The notes beneath the pieces were generated by a model that worked only from the letters and a program-made list of their open reading frames with translations, was not told the DNA's origin and did not search any database. The position numbers and the translations under genes were made by a program. From Paenibacillus sp. DCT19 (lineage in GTDB: Bacteria > Bacillota > Bacilli > Paenibacillales > Paenibacillaceae): a stretch of 64,000 bases of DNA. The DNA lies in contig NZ_CP029639.1 in assembly GCF_003268635.1 (NCBI RefSeq), forward strand, positions 3,483,501 through 3,547,500, written 5' to 3'. Position 1 is the stretch's first letter. Each line of letters starts with the position of its first letter. Shown piece by piece: positions 28,171-36,475 of this stretch.

Positions 28171-28293
28171 ATATGCTGAGGAAGGCACGTGATGTCATTC
28201 CTTTGCCGACTGGCGAAGCAGAGAGCACAGGGATGTGCTCTCTTCGTTGTCTGCGGCGACCGGATATGGAGCGGGAGTAGGGGGAGCCTTTAT
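28171..28293 (+). promoter_or_regulatory. Structured 5-prime leader, possible cis-regulatory RNA
   Basis: CGAA-GCA-GAGAGCAC (28214-28228) pairs with GTGCTCTC-TTCG (28235-28246). Outer bases GCCGAC and GTCTGCGGC can extend the stem. The frame is open through it, but its translation looks non-protein-like, and the credible start codon lies after it. I could not match it to a riboswitch class I know. Confidence 0.45.
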
Positions 28294-28851
28294 ATGAGTA
28301 TTGATCCAGAATTAGATGTAATCGAATCGAACCTGAACCACAAGGAACTAAACGGAGCTGATTCCATAGTGTTCGATAGGCTTACCGTGAATCAGGCGAG
28401 TGCAGATCAAGAAGAGCTTCTGAGTGAGCAGCCCGCTCACCTATGGAGAAGACGCAAATTAGAGCTGATGTCCTGGACGGAACGTGATAAACAGACGGTA
28501 ATTGCGAAAAGGACGACTCTGTGGAATGGTGTAGAGGTCGATGTCGAGCTTGCTGAGGCACTCACTCTGCTTCAGAATGCAGGGATTGCTACTGAGTTTT
28601 CTTGTGCAGGTGTAAGTCCCTTAGATGAACCTATCGATCATTCCCTCTATGCGTATGTTACACTAGTGAAAAGTGAAGCAGCCGATCGATTCGTCCAATA
28701 TGCGATACAAAATATGCGTCATAGACTTCTTGTTACATTGGAGACAGGCAGTGGACGTTATGATTTATCTTCTTTTTTCATCGGACATAATCGCAGTTTC
28801 TGTTGGTGGATGCAACAATGTGCCGCTCATTTTATGAAAGGAAACGATTAA
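28294..28851 (+). CDS. Hypothetical protein
   Basis: A 185-residue soluble protein with no family I can name. I start it at ATG 28294 (MSIDPELDVIE) because GGGGGAG precedes it by 8 bases. The frame is open upstream to 28189, but that part is the structured leader. The C-terminal half (GVEVDVELAEALTLLQNAGI, then TEFSCAGVSP, DHSLYAYVTLV, and FFIGHNRSFCWWMQQCAAHF) has an alternating pattern. It faintly recalls domains with a helix leading into an FSC-type turn, but this is not enough for an assignment. It stands between the zinc importer and a membrane peptidase, with its own promoter. Confidence 0.7.
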   Translation: MSIDPELDVIESNLNHKELNGADSIVFDRLTVNQASADQEELLSEQPAHLWRRRKLELMSWTERDKQTVIAKRTTLWNGVEVDVELAEALTLLQNAGIATEFSCAGVSPLDEPIDHSLYAYVTLVKSEAADRFVQYAIQNMRHRLLVTLETGSGRYDLSSFFIGHNRSFCWWMQQCAAHFMKGND

Positions 28852-28923
28852 CTCTTCAGTAACGTAATATACGGATAAGTCTAATTATTCATCATTTTTG
28901 TGGCAAGGGAGGTGGGACGGTAC

Positions 28924-29615
28924 TTGAATAAATGGCTCAAAACAATATTGTTTCTAATCGTCTCTGTATTTCTCACACGATTTATTCCATTCTCATCTTT
29001 ATTTCGAAACCTAGATACGATGATCCACGAATTCGCGCATGCGCTGACGACACTGCTGTTGTCTGGCAAGGTATTACGGATTGAACTGTACGCGGATCAT
29101 AGCGGAGTAACTTATTCCACCATGCTCACGCCAGGCCGATCCATCCTTGTCTCCTTAGCAGGCTATATCTTAGCATCACTGTTCGCCTGGTTGTTGTTCT
29201 ATCTATACCGGAAAGGACGACATATGTTGGGTCTAGGTATTATAACTGCTATAGCCCTTGTGTCCTTGCTGCTCTATGTAAGAGGAGAGTTTGGCATGTT
29301 GTGGCTAACCGGCTTTATTGCCTTAAACGTAGTGATAATGATTTTTGGCGCCAAAATCGTGAAGTTCTACTACCTATTCCTCGCATTTCTAACCTTAGAA
29401 GAGTCTGTCTTGAGTGCAATGTATGTCGGATTACTATCCTGGACACAGCCTTCTAGAGCAGGCGATGCAGCCAATCTCGCGCAGCAAACGTTCATGCCTG
29501 CAATGTTCTGGGAACATTGTTTGCCTTGTTCGCGCTATGGTGTGCTAAGGGCGCATTAACGTTATTTTTCCGGAAAGAAAGTGGAAGTGGCCGTACAACG
29601 CGTTCTCGCGGCTAA
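28924..29615 (+). CDS. M50-type membrane metallopeptidase homologue (one frameshift)
   Basis: An integral-membrane protein of 230 residues once repaired. The N-terminal hydrophobic segment is followed by HEFAH (residues 35-39), the zinc-binding HExxH motif of site-2-protease-like M50 enzymes, and then by several membrane helices. TTG at 28924 is the likely start, preceded by GGGAGG. The given frame runs to 29559 and ends in a non-homologous tail. Adding one G in TTCTGGGAACA (near 29511) gives FWGTLFALFALWCAKGALTL and a natural end at 29615. Substrate unknown. Confidence 0.8.
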
Positions 29616-29638
29616 TTGAGCGATGACCACACAATAGA

Positions 29639-29668
29639 GGGACTCCCGTCTTCTGGGAAGTCCCTTTT
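29639..29668. terminator. Bidirectional terminator
   Basis: GGGACT-CCC and GGG-AAGTCCC form a stem followed by TTTT on the plus strand. It separates the convergent peptidase and DUF4363 genes. Confidence 0.75.
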
Positions 29669-29684
29669 AGCATTACTTACGTAG

Positions 29685-30056
29685 TTAGTCTCCCAGGTTA
29701 TCCCACAGGACATAAAAATAATGGATCTCCTCCAAGAGCGCCTGATCATCTTGCGCAGCAACACCACCCCTGATTCGAGCGAGTGTGCCCAAAATATCAT
29801 AGATGGTTTCACGTTCTACGCTGAACTGGATACGGTTGACGATGTGATCCCATGCGTTCATGGCATACTCTGCTTCAGACTTGGCTTCACGCCACTGCTT
29901 ATTCTGAACTTGCTTCTCAAGTGACTGTACCGACTCCAGTAAACGATCCTCCGTACCGAAAGGCCTTTTAAGAAACGGTCCAGAGGCAAGAATGACGCAG
30001 AACAAAATAAGTAGAGTAATCGGAATAACATATAGTAACCAGATTCGTATTTTCAT
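29685..30056 (-). CDS. DUF4363-family membrane-anchored protein
   Basis: A 123-residue protein with one N-terminal membrane helix (IWLLYVIPITLLILFCVILA) and a helical extracytoplasmic domain (LESVQSLEKQVQNKQWREAK, AWDHIVNRIQFSVE). This pattern matches DUF4363. It lies 81 bases downstream of a DUF421 gene on the same strand, a pairing seen in sporulating Firmicutes. Biochemical function is unknown. Confidence 0.8.
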   Translation of the reverse strand: MKIRIWLLYVIPITLLILFCVILASGPFLKRPFGTEDRLLESVQSLEKQVQNKQWREAKSEAEYAMNAWDHIVNRIQFSVERETIYDILGTLARIRGGVAAQDDQALLEEIHYFYVLWDNLGD

Positions 30057-30137
30057 TCAAGTCCTCCTGCGTCAGTATGGACGGAACGTTCTCTTCGAAA
30101 ATTTTGAAATGTCTGAAATCAAGAGAGAGACGTTGAA

Positions 30138-30866
30138 TTAGAAAGGTCCTTCGTAATCTCCCATATCTGTTTTCTCGGTGAAATGATCTTCAAAGAGATC
30201 GATATAAAGCTTGTCGTTTGGCAAAATCGCGGCAAATGAAATGTCCTGAATCGTCAGCTTTTTCTTTTTTAATTGCGCCGTTAACCACTTCATATCTTTG
30301 TGGCGTTCCTCCAGGTTTTGCTTGATTAGAACACCGTCAATAATTAATTCGGTCATTAATCGGCTTTTGGGTGGGTGCAAATGCATATCTTTCGCTGTCA
30401 ATGGCTGATGTTCTGGTTTGAGTACAACCGAGATACTCCCATCGGGCTCAAGGATCGCGTAACTAAGCGTGGTAATGTCGAATACATCCTTCTGACGAAG
30501 CATCATGGTGAGTTCATCGAACTTCACCCTCATTTTGCTCAGATTGTGTTCTAGGATTTTGCCATCCTGTACGACCAAAGTGGGGTCAGAGTCCAGCAAT
30601 TTCGTGATGGTACGACTCTTTAGCGTAATATATTGAAAGATGATGGTGACAATCGTGAATATGGTTAAAGCCACAAAATGTATCCATCCTTTAGATGATA
30701 GATCTGTCGCAAACGTTCCTGCAATCGAACCAATCGTAATACCATTAATATAATCAAAGTAGGTTAGATTACCCATCTGCTGTTTACCCAATACTCTGGT
30801 ATAGATCATCAGCGTCAAAAATGCGATTATGGAGCGCACTGCAACGACCCATGTTTCTTCCATCAT
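30138..30866 (-). CDS. DUF421-family membrane protein (YetF/YcaP type)
   Basis: A 242-residue protein with three N-terminal membrane helices (TWVVAVRSIIAFLTLMIYTR; TIGSIAGTFATDL; FVALTIFTIVTIIFQYITL) followed by the DUF421 cytoplasmic domain (LLDSDPTLVVQDGKILEHNL, MLRQKDVFDITTLSYAILEP). The ATG at 30866 follows GGTGAG. An upstream in-frame ATG at 30896 would add 10 residues. It is the first gene of a two-gene unit with DUF4363. B. subtilis YetF-type proteins have been linked to sporulation or membrane stress, so the role here is inferred only from family. Confidence 0.87.
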   Translation of the reverse strand: MMEETWVVAVRSIIAFLTLMIYTRVLGKQQMGNLTYFDYINGITIGSIAGTFATDLSSKGWIHFVALTIFTIVTIIFQYITLKSRTITKLLDSDPTLVVQDGKILEHNLSKMRVKFDELTMMLRQKDVFDITTLSYAILEPDGSISVVLKPEHQPLTAKDMHLHPPKSRLMTELIIDGVLIKQNLEERHKDMKWLTAQLKKKKLTIQDISFAAILPNDKLYIDLFEDHFTEKTDMGDYEGPF

Positions 30867-31042
30867 GTGATGCTCACCAGCCTTCACTTCATCCAACCGT
30901 TAGCGGATTCGAATATCTACAGGTTTATAGAGAAGAGTTTATATCCAGCACTTTTCCAAGAACTATAACAAGTTTTTCCAACGTCATTGCATATTATTCG
31001 AATTGAAGGGATGAGGGAGTGAGGAAGTACGGAGTGGAAAAT

Positions 31043-31079
31043 GAAAAATCCGAAGCGGACTTTGCAGCCTGCTTCGGAT
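31043..31079 (-). terminator. Terminator of the uxuA-uxuB operon
   Basis: On the minus strand ATCCGAAGC pairs with GCTTCGGAT around a 14-base loop and is followed by TTTTTC. It lies 70 bases after the uxuB stop. Confidence 0.85.
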
Positions 31080-31148
31080 GATATGAAAGATCGAATGATT
31101 GAATTTCGCTATTTCCTGCACACAAGAAGAGTACAAGATAGAAGAGAA

Positions 31149-32012
31149 TTACACACCCGCATACGCCATAAATCCGCCATCCACTGGAATAACGGTACCT
31201 GTAACGAAACCAGACTGACTGTCATCCGCAAGCCACATTAGTGTACCGAGTAAATCCTCTGGTTTGCCGAAACGACGCATCGGTGTATGCGCAATAATTT
31301 TGCTAGAACGCTCTGTTGGTGAGCCATCTGGCTGCAATAACAAATTACGGTTTTGTTCTGTGAGAAAGAATCCTGGCGCAATCGCATTAACTCGAATTCC
31401 AGATTCAGCTAGGTGAACAGCGAGCCATTGTGTGAAGTTATTAATCGCTGCTTTAGCCGCACTGTATGCTGGAACTTTGGTCATAGGAGACGGGGCACTC
31501 ATCGACGAAATGTTAATAACGGTTGCCTGCGCATCTCGTTCGACCATCTGTCTTGCAAAGATCTGTGTAGGAATGAGAGAGCCGACAAAATTAAGATCCA
31601 TCACCTGACGGAAACCCTCTACACTTACATCAAAAAAAGTCGTTACATCCGCTTGGTCCAGATCCTCAAGTTTAAAAATTTCGTTCGTTGTGTTAGCACT
31701 AGCGTTATTGCCACCTGCACCGTTAATCAGAATGTCACAGGGTCCCAGTTGTTCTAGCACCACTGCGGCAGCGGATTGCACACTTTCCGCCTGAGTAACG
31801 TCACAAGCAACCGCAATTGCTGTACCTCCAGCAGCTTCAATCGAAGCAACGACAGCTTCTCCCTTAGATACAGTACGATTGAGTATAGCTACTTTTGCGC
31901 CATGGCGAGCAAGCTCTTCGGCCATCGAACGACATAGCACACCTGCGCCTCCCGTTATGACAGCGACTTTCCCCTCTAAGCGAGAGGTGCGTTCACCGAT
32001 TACTTCACTCAT
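31149..32012 (-). CDS. uxuB: D-mannonate oxidoreductase (fructuronate reductase), SDR family
   Basis: Interconverts D-fructuronate and D-mannonate with NAD(H) in glucuronate catabolism. The 287-residue short-chain dehydrogenase has [20 protein letters not shown] (cofactor loop), LINGAGGNN, the catalytic Ser in NISSMSAP and YSAAK, and an end typical of the family ([18 protein letters not shown]). It resembles B. subtilis YjmF rather than the long-chain E. coli UxuB. ATG at 32012 follows AAAGGAGGG and overlaps the uxuA stop (ATGA), so the pair is translationally coupled. Confidence 0.88.
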   Translation of the reverse strand: MSEVIGERTSRLEGKVAVITGGAGVLCRSMAEELARHGAKVAILNRTVSKGEAVVASIEAAGGTAIAVACDVTQAESVQSAAAVVLEQLGPCDILINGAGGNNASANTTNEIFKLEDLDQADVTTFFDVSVEGFRQVMDLNFVGSLIPTQIFARQMVERDAQATVINISSMSAPSPMTKVPAYSAAKAAINNFTQWLAVHLAESGIRVNAIAPGFFLTEQNRNLLLQPDGSPTERSSKIIAHTPMRRFGKPEDLLGTLMWLADDSQSGFVTGTVIPVDGGFMAYAGV

Positions 32013-33076
32013 GCTTTTGCCCTCCTTTGTAGAGAATCCCACACGCCCCAAAGGTACATAATTCCCATAGCACGGTCATAGAGTCCGTATCCCGGTCTGC
32101 ATTGTTCGCCCCATAAATGACGTCCATGATCTGGTCTGGCATACCCTTCATACCCAATATCATGATAGGCTTCGACAATACCCGCGATATCGACATTACC
32201 GTCTTGACTGCGGTGAGAGGTTTCGATGAAGTCTCCATTATCGTAGACCCTTACATTACGAATATGGGCAAAAGGAATGCGATTCTTGAATTCATGGATC
32301 ATTCCGATAATATCATTATTAAGATTAGCGCCAAGCGAACCGCTACACAAGGTCACACAGTTACTTGGGCTATCATACAGTTCAAGATATTTCCTTACAT
32401 TATCCTGATTGATAATGATCTTAGGCAAACCAAAGATTGGCCATGGCGGATCATCCGGGTGGATCGCCATTTTGATGCCTAATTGTTCAGCAGTTGGAAT
32501 GATCTCCTGCAAGAAATAACGAGCATTTTCCCACATGTGATCCTCTGTTACATCTTTATAGGCTTCAAATAGCCCTGTTAAATACTGCAATCGTTCGGGT
32601 TCCCAGCCAGGCATCGTTAATGCAGAATTTTCGGTAATGTTACGAACGAGTTCCAATGGTTCAATATCTGCAATCTTGCTACTTTCATAGAAGAGGGCAG
32701 TAGAGCCGTCCTCCAGTTCCTTATGAAGATCCGTGCGTAACCAGTCAAAGATTGGCATGAAATTATAACAAATAACCTTAACACCGACCTGAGCCAGCTT
32801 TTCCATCGTTTTTTTGTAATTGGTAATGTATTGATCCCGACTTGGTAGACCTAATTTGATATCTTCATGCACATTAACACTTTCAACGACGTCTAAATGT
32901 AATCCAGCCTGATCCGCAGCAGCTTTCACTGCCAGGATTTTGTCCATTGGCCATTCGTCACCTGCTGGAACATCATGCAGTGCCCACACAATGCCTTCGA
33001 CACCCGGAATTTGCCGGATGTGATCCAGAGATACCGTATCATTGCCTTCGCCAAACCAGCGAAAAACCATTTTCAT
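32009..33076 (-). CDS. uxuA: Mannonate dehydratase
   Basis: Dehydrates D-mannonate to 2-keto-3-deoxygluconate. The 355-residue TIM-barrel protein begins [20 protein letters not shown] and has [37 protein letters not shown] (metal and substrate site), [16 protein letters not shown], and [20 protein letters not shown] near the C-terminus. All are hallmarks of UxuA. I start at 33076, where GAGGTGAACGTG precedes ATG. The frame also opens at 33121. It is the first gene of the uxuA-uxuB unit, with a cre-like site about 240 bases upstream. Confidence 0.95.
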   Translation of the reverse strand: MKMVFRWFGEGNDTVSLDHIRQIPGVEGIVWALHDVPAGDEWPMDKILAVKAAADQAGLHLDVVESVNVHEDIKLGLPSRDQYITNYKKTMEKLAQVGVKVICYNFMPIFDWLRTDLHKELEDGSTALFYESSKIADIEPLELVRNITENSALTMPGWEPERLQYLTGLFEAYKDVTEDHMWENARYFLQEIIPTAEQLGIKMAIHPDDPPWPIFGLPKIIINQDNVRKYLELYDSPSNCVTLCSGSLGANLNNDIIGMIHEFKNRIPFAHIRNVRVYDNGDFIETSHRSQDGNVDIAGIVEAYHDIGYEGYARPDHGRHLWGEQCRPGYGLYDRAMGIMYLWGVWDSLQRRAKA

Positions 33077-33312
33077 CACGTTCACCTCATCAAGTTTAGT
33101 AAGAAAGCATGGTTGCATCATTACATCAGTGTCGTGCGATCGATAGGGTTCGAATGATGCAACATATTGTAAATCAAGTAAGGCAGCGCAAACCTTAAAT
33201 ATGTACCTATTTTGAAGCAGACATAGAGCTGTAGTAGTGCGTTAACCGAAAATCAAATGCTTAAAGATCTTCAAGTTTGTTCTACTAACATACTACCATA
33301 CAAGTGTGATGG

Positions 33313-33331
33313 TATGGAAGCGCTTTATATT
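33313..33331. promoter_or_regulatory. cre-like element between uxuA and arsR-type gene
   Basis: TATGGAAGCGCTTTATATT shares the AAGCGCTT core and AT-rich right flank with the sites at 14709 and 36332. It lies in the divergent uxuA/regulator gap and fits CcpA repression of uxuA. Confidence 0.5.
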
Positions 33332-33419
33332 GATTTATTGTGGTTTTATATAGATTTTGATGTGATTTGCTTGAATATCATTGCAGTTTGTCGACAGAAG
33401 TAGTAATATTCAATTATTA

Positions 33420-33435
33420 GTTTAAATGTTTAAAC
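33420..33435. promoter_or_regulatory. Putative ArsR-type operator
   Basis: GTTTAAATGTTTAAAC is an imperfect palindrome of two GTTTAAA blocks, 38 bases upstream of the ArsR-type start. The core GTTTAAAC recurs at 33880 before the aldehyde dehydrogenase gene. Confidence 0.5.
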
Positions 33436-33473
33436 CAACAGACAATCGATTAATGAAACTATAGAGGTGAACC

Positions 33474-33776
33474 ATGGGACAAAAAGCGCTACATATTTTT
33501 CAAAATTGCATTCCTTTATTTCAGGTACTCAGTGATAACCATCGGCAATCAATCCTGCTCATGCTTAGTGAACAAGGCAAGATGACGGTTAATGAAATTA
33601 CAGAACAATCCAGCTTGTCACGACCTGCCATTTCCCATCATCTCAAGTTACTGCTTGAAAAAGGTCTGATCTCGGTGGAACAGAAGGGCACCCAACGTTA
33701 TTACTCTGCATCGCTTCAATCCTCGGTTGCATTGTTGAAGGAACTGGTTGCAGCTATGGAAGAAGAGTGCATATAA
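33474..33776 (+). CDS. ArsR-family winged-helix regulator
   Basis: A 100-residue DNA-binding protein. The winged helix reads FQVLSDNHRQSILLMLSEQG, MTVNEITEQSSLSRPAISHH and LKLLLEKGLISVEQKGTQRYY. No metal-binding cysteine cluster is present: one Cys lies at the N-terminus (NCIPLF) and one at the end. Metal sensing is therefore doubtful, and it may respond to a metabolite or redox cue. ATG at 33474 follows GAGGTGAAC. It precedes an aldehyde dehydrogenase gene whose promoter region shares a GTTTAAAC motif. Confidence 0.9.
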   Translation: MGQKALHIFQNCIPLFQVLSDNHRQSILLMLSEQGKMTVNEITEQSSLSRPAISHHLKLLLEKGLISVEQKGTQRYYSASLQSSVALLKELVAAMEEECI

Positions 33777-33879
33777 GTTTGCAAGAGATTGTTGAATAGA
33801 CTAGGTATTAAAACCAATATAGATAAACATAGCCCCAAGTGAAGTCCGATTGGACTTTATGCGATCAATAGGTTCGTAA

Positions 33880-33887
33880 GTTTAAAC
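33880..33887. promoter_or_regulatory. GTTTAAAC motif upstream of aldehyde dehydrogenase gene
   Basis: An 8-base palindrome identical to the core of the putative operator at 33420. It lies 36 bases upstream of the start codon at 33923. Confidence 0.4.
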
Positions 33888-33922
33888 GCTTCATCATTAT
33901 AACTTCAAAGGAGCATGATAAT

Positions 33923-35323
33923 ATGAGCACCCTACAAGAAATCAGCAGTCGTGAAGTTGAGGAGATTCTACAGCACCAGCATGAATTTTTCCGCTCAGGA
34001 GCAACACGTTCTGTGGAATATCGAATCGAACAACTCAAGCGCCTTAAACAAGCGATTCAACAATACGAGAGTAAACTGATCGAAGCACTATATCACGATC
34101 TAGGCAAGAGCGAGTTCGAATCCTATACCACCGAAGTTGGATTTATGTTGGACAGCATCACGCACACGATAAAAAAAGTGAAGAAATGGGTTAAACCGGT
34201 CAAAGTGAAAACACAAATGGCTTTGATTGGCTCCAAGAGCTATATTATCCCTGAACCTTATGGCTCAGTACTGATTATCGGACCGTTCAATTATCCATTT
34301 CAGCTGTTGATCGAACCGTTAGTAGGTGCAATTGCAGCAGGCAATACAGCTGTGCTCAAAGCATCGGAGAACACACCTGCAGTATCGGCCGTTGTTCGTG
34401 AGTTGATTGCTTCTGTATTTGAACCTTCCTATGTAAAAGTGGTTGAAGGAGCGAAGGACACGACCACAGCACTTATTAATGCACCGTTTGACTATATCTT
34501 TTTTACGGGAAGCGTCCCCGTCGGGAAGATTGTCATGGAGGCTGCGGCCAAAAACTTGGTTCCTGTGACGTTAGAGCTTGGAGGCAAAAGCCCTGTTATT
34601 GTAGATGAGCATGCGGATCTCAAAGTGGCGGCACAGCGCATTATGTGGGGTAAGTTACTTAATACGGGTCAGACTTGTATAGCGCCTGATTATCTGCTTG
34701 TACATGAACGCGTGAAGGATCAACTGATCACGGAGATGAAGCAAGCGGTGGAGTCCTTCTACGGTTCTGATATCCAGCATAATCGGGATTATGGACGAAT
34801 CGTAAATAACGCTCATTTCAAGCGGTTAACAACCATTATTGAACGCGATCAGGCTCAGGTGATATACGGTGGACAGTCAGATGAAGATGATCGTTATATT
34901 GAGCCAACCCTGATTGACGTAAGTTCATGGGATGCAGCCAGCATGGAGGACGAGATTTTTGGACCGATTTTGCCGATTATCACCTACAAACACATAAACG
35001 AAGCCATTGCTGGTATTCTGAAACGCCCGAAACCACTGGCTCTTTACCTATTCACGACAGATATACAGTTGCAAGATAAGGTTATGTCGGAGGTGTCCTT
35101 TGGTGGTGGATGTATTAACGATACCATTACACATGTGGCTAACCCTCAACTGCCATTTGGTGGAGTAGGGAACTCTGGCGTTGGCTCTTATCACGGAAAA
35201 TTCAGTATTGAGACATTCTCACATTTCAAAAGTGTGCTTAAAAAGAGTACAAAGTTGAATCTGCCTATTCTGTATCCACCTTATGCAGGCAAACTCAAAA
35301 CCATCAAGCGGTTGTTAAAATAG
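33923..35323 (+). CDS. Aldehyde dehydrogenase, class 3-like
   Basis: Oxidises aldehydes to acids with NAD(P)+. The 466-residue protein has the cofactor segment IGPFNYPFQLLIEPLVGAIA, FFTGSVPVG (glycine loop), the general-base segment LELGGKSPVIV and the catalytic cysteine in LNTGQTCIAPDYLL. The end LPFGGVGNSGVGSYHGKFSI is typical of the fatty-aldehyde/class 3 branch. The C-terminal stretch (LPILYPPYAGKLKTIKRLLK) suggests peripheral membrane contact. ATG at 33923 follows AAAGGAGC. It is probably controlled by the ArsR-type regulator upstream. Confidence 0.93.
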   Translation: MSTLQEISSREVEEILQHQHEFFRSGATRSVEYRIEQLKRLKQAIQQYESKLIEALYHDLGKSEFESYTTEVGFMLDSITHTIKKVKKWVKPVKVKTQMALIGSKSYIIPEPYGSVLIIGPFNYPFQLLIEPLVGAIAAGNTAVLKASENTPAVSAVVRELIASVFEPSYVKVVEGAKDTTTALINAPFDYIFFTGSVPVGKIVMEAAAKNLVPVTLELGGKSPVIVDEHADLKVAAQRIMWGKLLNTGQTCIAPDYLLVHERVKDQLITEMKQAVESFYGSDIQHNRDYGRIVNNAHFKRLTTIIERDQAQVIYGGQSDEDDRYIEPTLIDVSSWDAASMEDEIFGPILPIITYKHINEAIAGILKRPKPLALYLFTTDIQLQDKVMSEVSFGGGCINDTITHVANPQLPFGGVGNSGVGSYHGKFSIETFSHFKSVLKKSTKLNLPILYPPYAGKLKTIKRLLK

Positions 35324-35324
35324 T

Positions 35325-36236
35325 TTACTTCTCGTTCGCTCGTTCCATTCGGTATTGAGAAGGTGATATCCCTGACCAGCGCTTGAATTGACGACTGAAA
35401 TGAGCAATGTCCTTGTAACCAAGCATGGATGAAATTTGCTGGATCGATCGAGTTGAATTAACCAGTAATAGCTTCGCTTCATGCAAAACCATTTCGGACA
35501 AAACAACGCGCGGAGATTGCCCAAATACCTGTTTGAATACCCGATTACAATGAGAAGAGCTGATTCCCAGTTCTGACGCAATATCGTCGATGCCATAGTG
35601 TGTATCTGTTTCCCGACCTTGCTTGAATTGTTGGCTTACCAAGCCCTGTAGACGATTCCGTATTTGATGAGCGAGTTCGATCTTCTCATAGCTGTCTGTA
35701 AATGACTGAGCTACTTCTTGCGAGACAGCTTCCCACAAGTGACCGAACAATTCAAATACAGCGGATTGAAGCTGCATACGTTGCACCATGGCACTGGGAG
35801 TAGGATGAGGGGCAGTGTTCATTAATTTACGAAGTACAGGCTCAATTTTTTGTGTCACTGTGCTATCTGAACTGAACAAAACTTGTTTAATTCGTGCAAG
35901 CAGGGAAAGAAACAATTGATCATCGATATCAAAGTGCATGCAGAAATATGTAAAACCTTGATCATTACGACTTTGGCTGGAATGAATGCTACCTGGAGGA
36001 ATCAGGAGTAATTCGCCAGCCTTTTGCTTGTAAACGTGACCGTTAACCGTCATCAATTGTTCGCCCTCTGTTACATAATTCAATTCATACTGAGGATGCT
36101 CATGTGCCGGATAATCCCAATCTGCAGCAACACTGCGCAAGTGGATCGCAAATAGATTGACGGTCGTCTGTACATCCGGGTAAAAGACTTCATGTACACT
36201 TTCTCCTAGAAGCGGAGGCAGATAGGTAGAAGACAT
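35325..36236 (-). CDS. AraC-family transcriptional regulator
   Basis: A 303-residue regulator. The N-terminal cupin domain (WDYPAHEHPQYELNYVTEGE, AGELLLIPPGSIHSSQS) likely senses a sugar. The C-terminal double helix-turn-helix (YGIDDIASELGISSSHCNRVFK, then SIQQISSMLGYKDIAHFSRQ and FKRWSGISPSQYR) binds DNA. It is convergent with the aldehyde dehydrogenase gene (two bases apart) and divergent from the GH52 xylosidase gene, so it is the likely activator of the xylo-oligosaccharide genes. Confidence 0.93.
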   Translation of the reverse strand: MSSTYLPPLLGESVHEVFYPDVQTTVNLFAIHLRSVAADWDYPAHEHPQYELNYVTEGEQLMTVNGHVYKQKAGELLLIPPGSIHSSQSRNDQGFTYFCMHFDIDDQLFLSLLARIKQVLFSSDSTVTQKIEPVLRKLMNTAPHPTPSAMVQRMQLQSAVFELFGHLWEAVSQEVAQSFTDSYEKIELAHQIRNRLQGLVSQQFKQGRETDTHYGIDDIASELGISSSHCNRVFKQVFGQSPRVVLSEMVLHEAKLLLVNSTRSIQQISSMLGYKDIAHFSRQFKRWSGISPSQYRMERANEK

Positions 36237-36331
36237 ATTAACTCTCCTTCAATAGTTAGAATAGTTGATTCAGAGGTTACCGCCTTTTTTGAACAGTTAC
36301 TAAAAGATAGATAGTAAGACTTAATAATTAA

Positions 36332-36348
36332 TTGTAAGCGCTTTATTA
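36332..36348. promoter_or_regulatory. cre-like element in the AraC/GH52 divergent promoter region
   Basis: TTGTAAGCGCTTTATTA is nearly identical to 14709-14725 and resembles Gram-positive catabolite-responsive elements. It lies 128 bases upstream of the xylosidase start. Confidence 0.6.
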
Positions 36349-36475
36349 TATTGTACTACATTAGCTCGATTTGGGTAAATATCCGATTGATTTGACCATG
36401 GTATCCAATTCGACGCCCATGATAGGATGGGGCTAATGAAAACGCATGCAAACCATTTGAGAGGGGTTATATTTT

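Noticed and set aside
28189..28293. N-terminal extension of the hypothetical protein at 28294
   Set aside because: The extension is read through a strong hairpin, looks non-protein-like, and a better ribosome-binding site precedes 28294.
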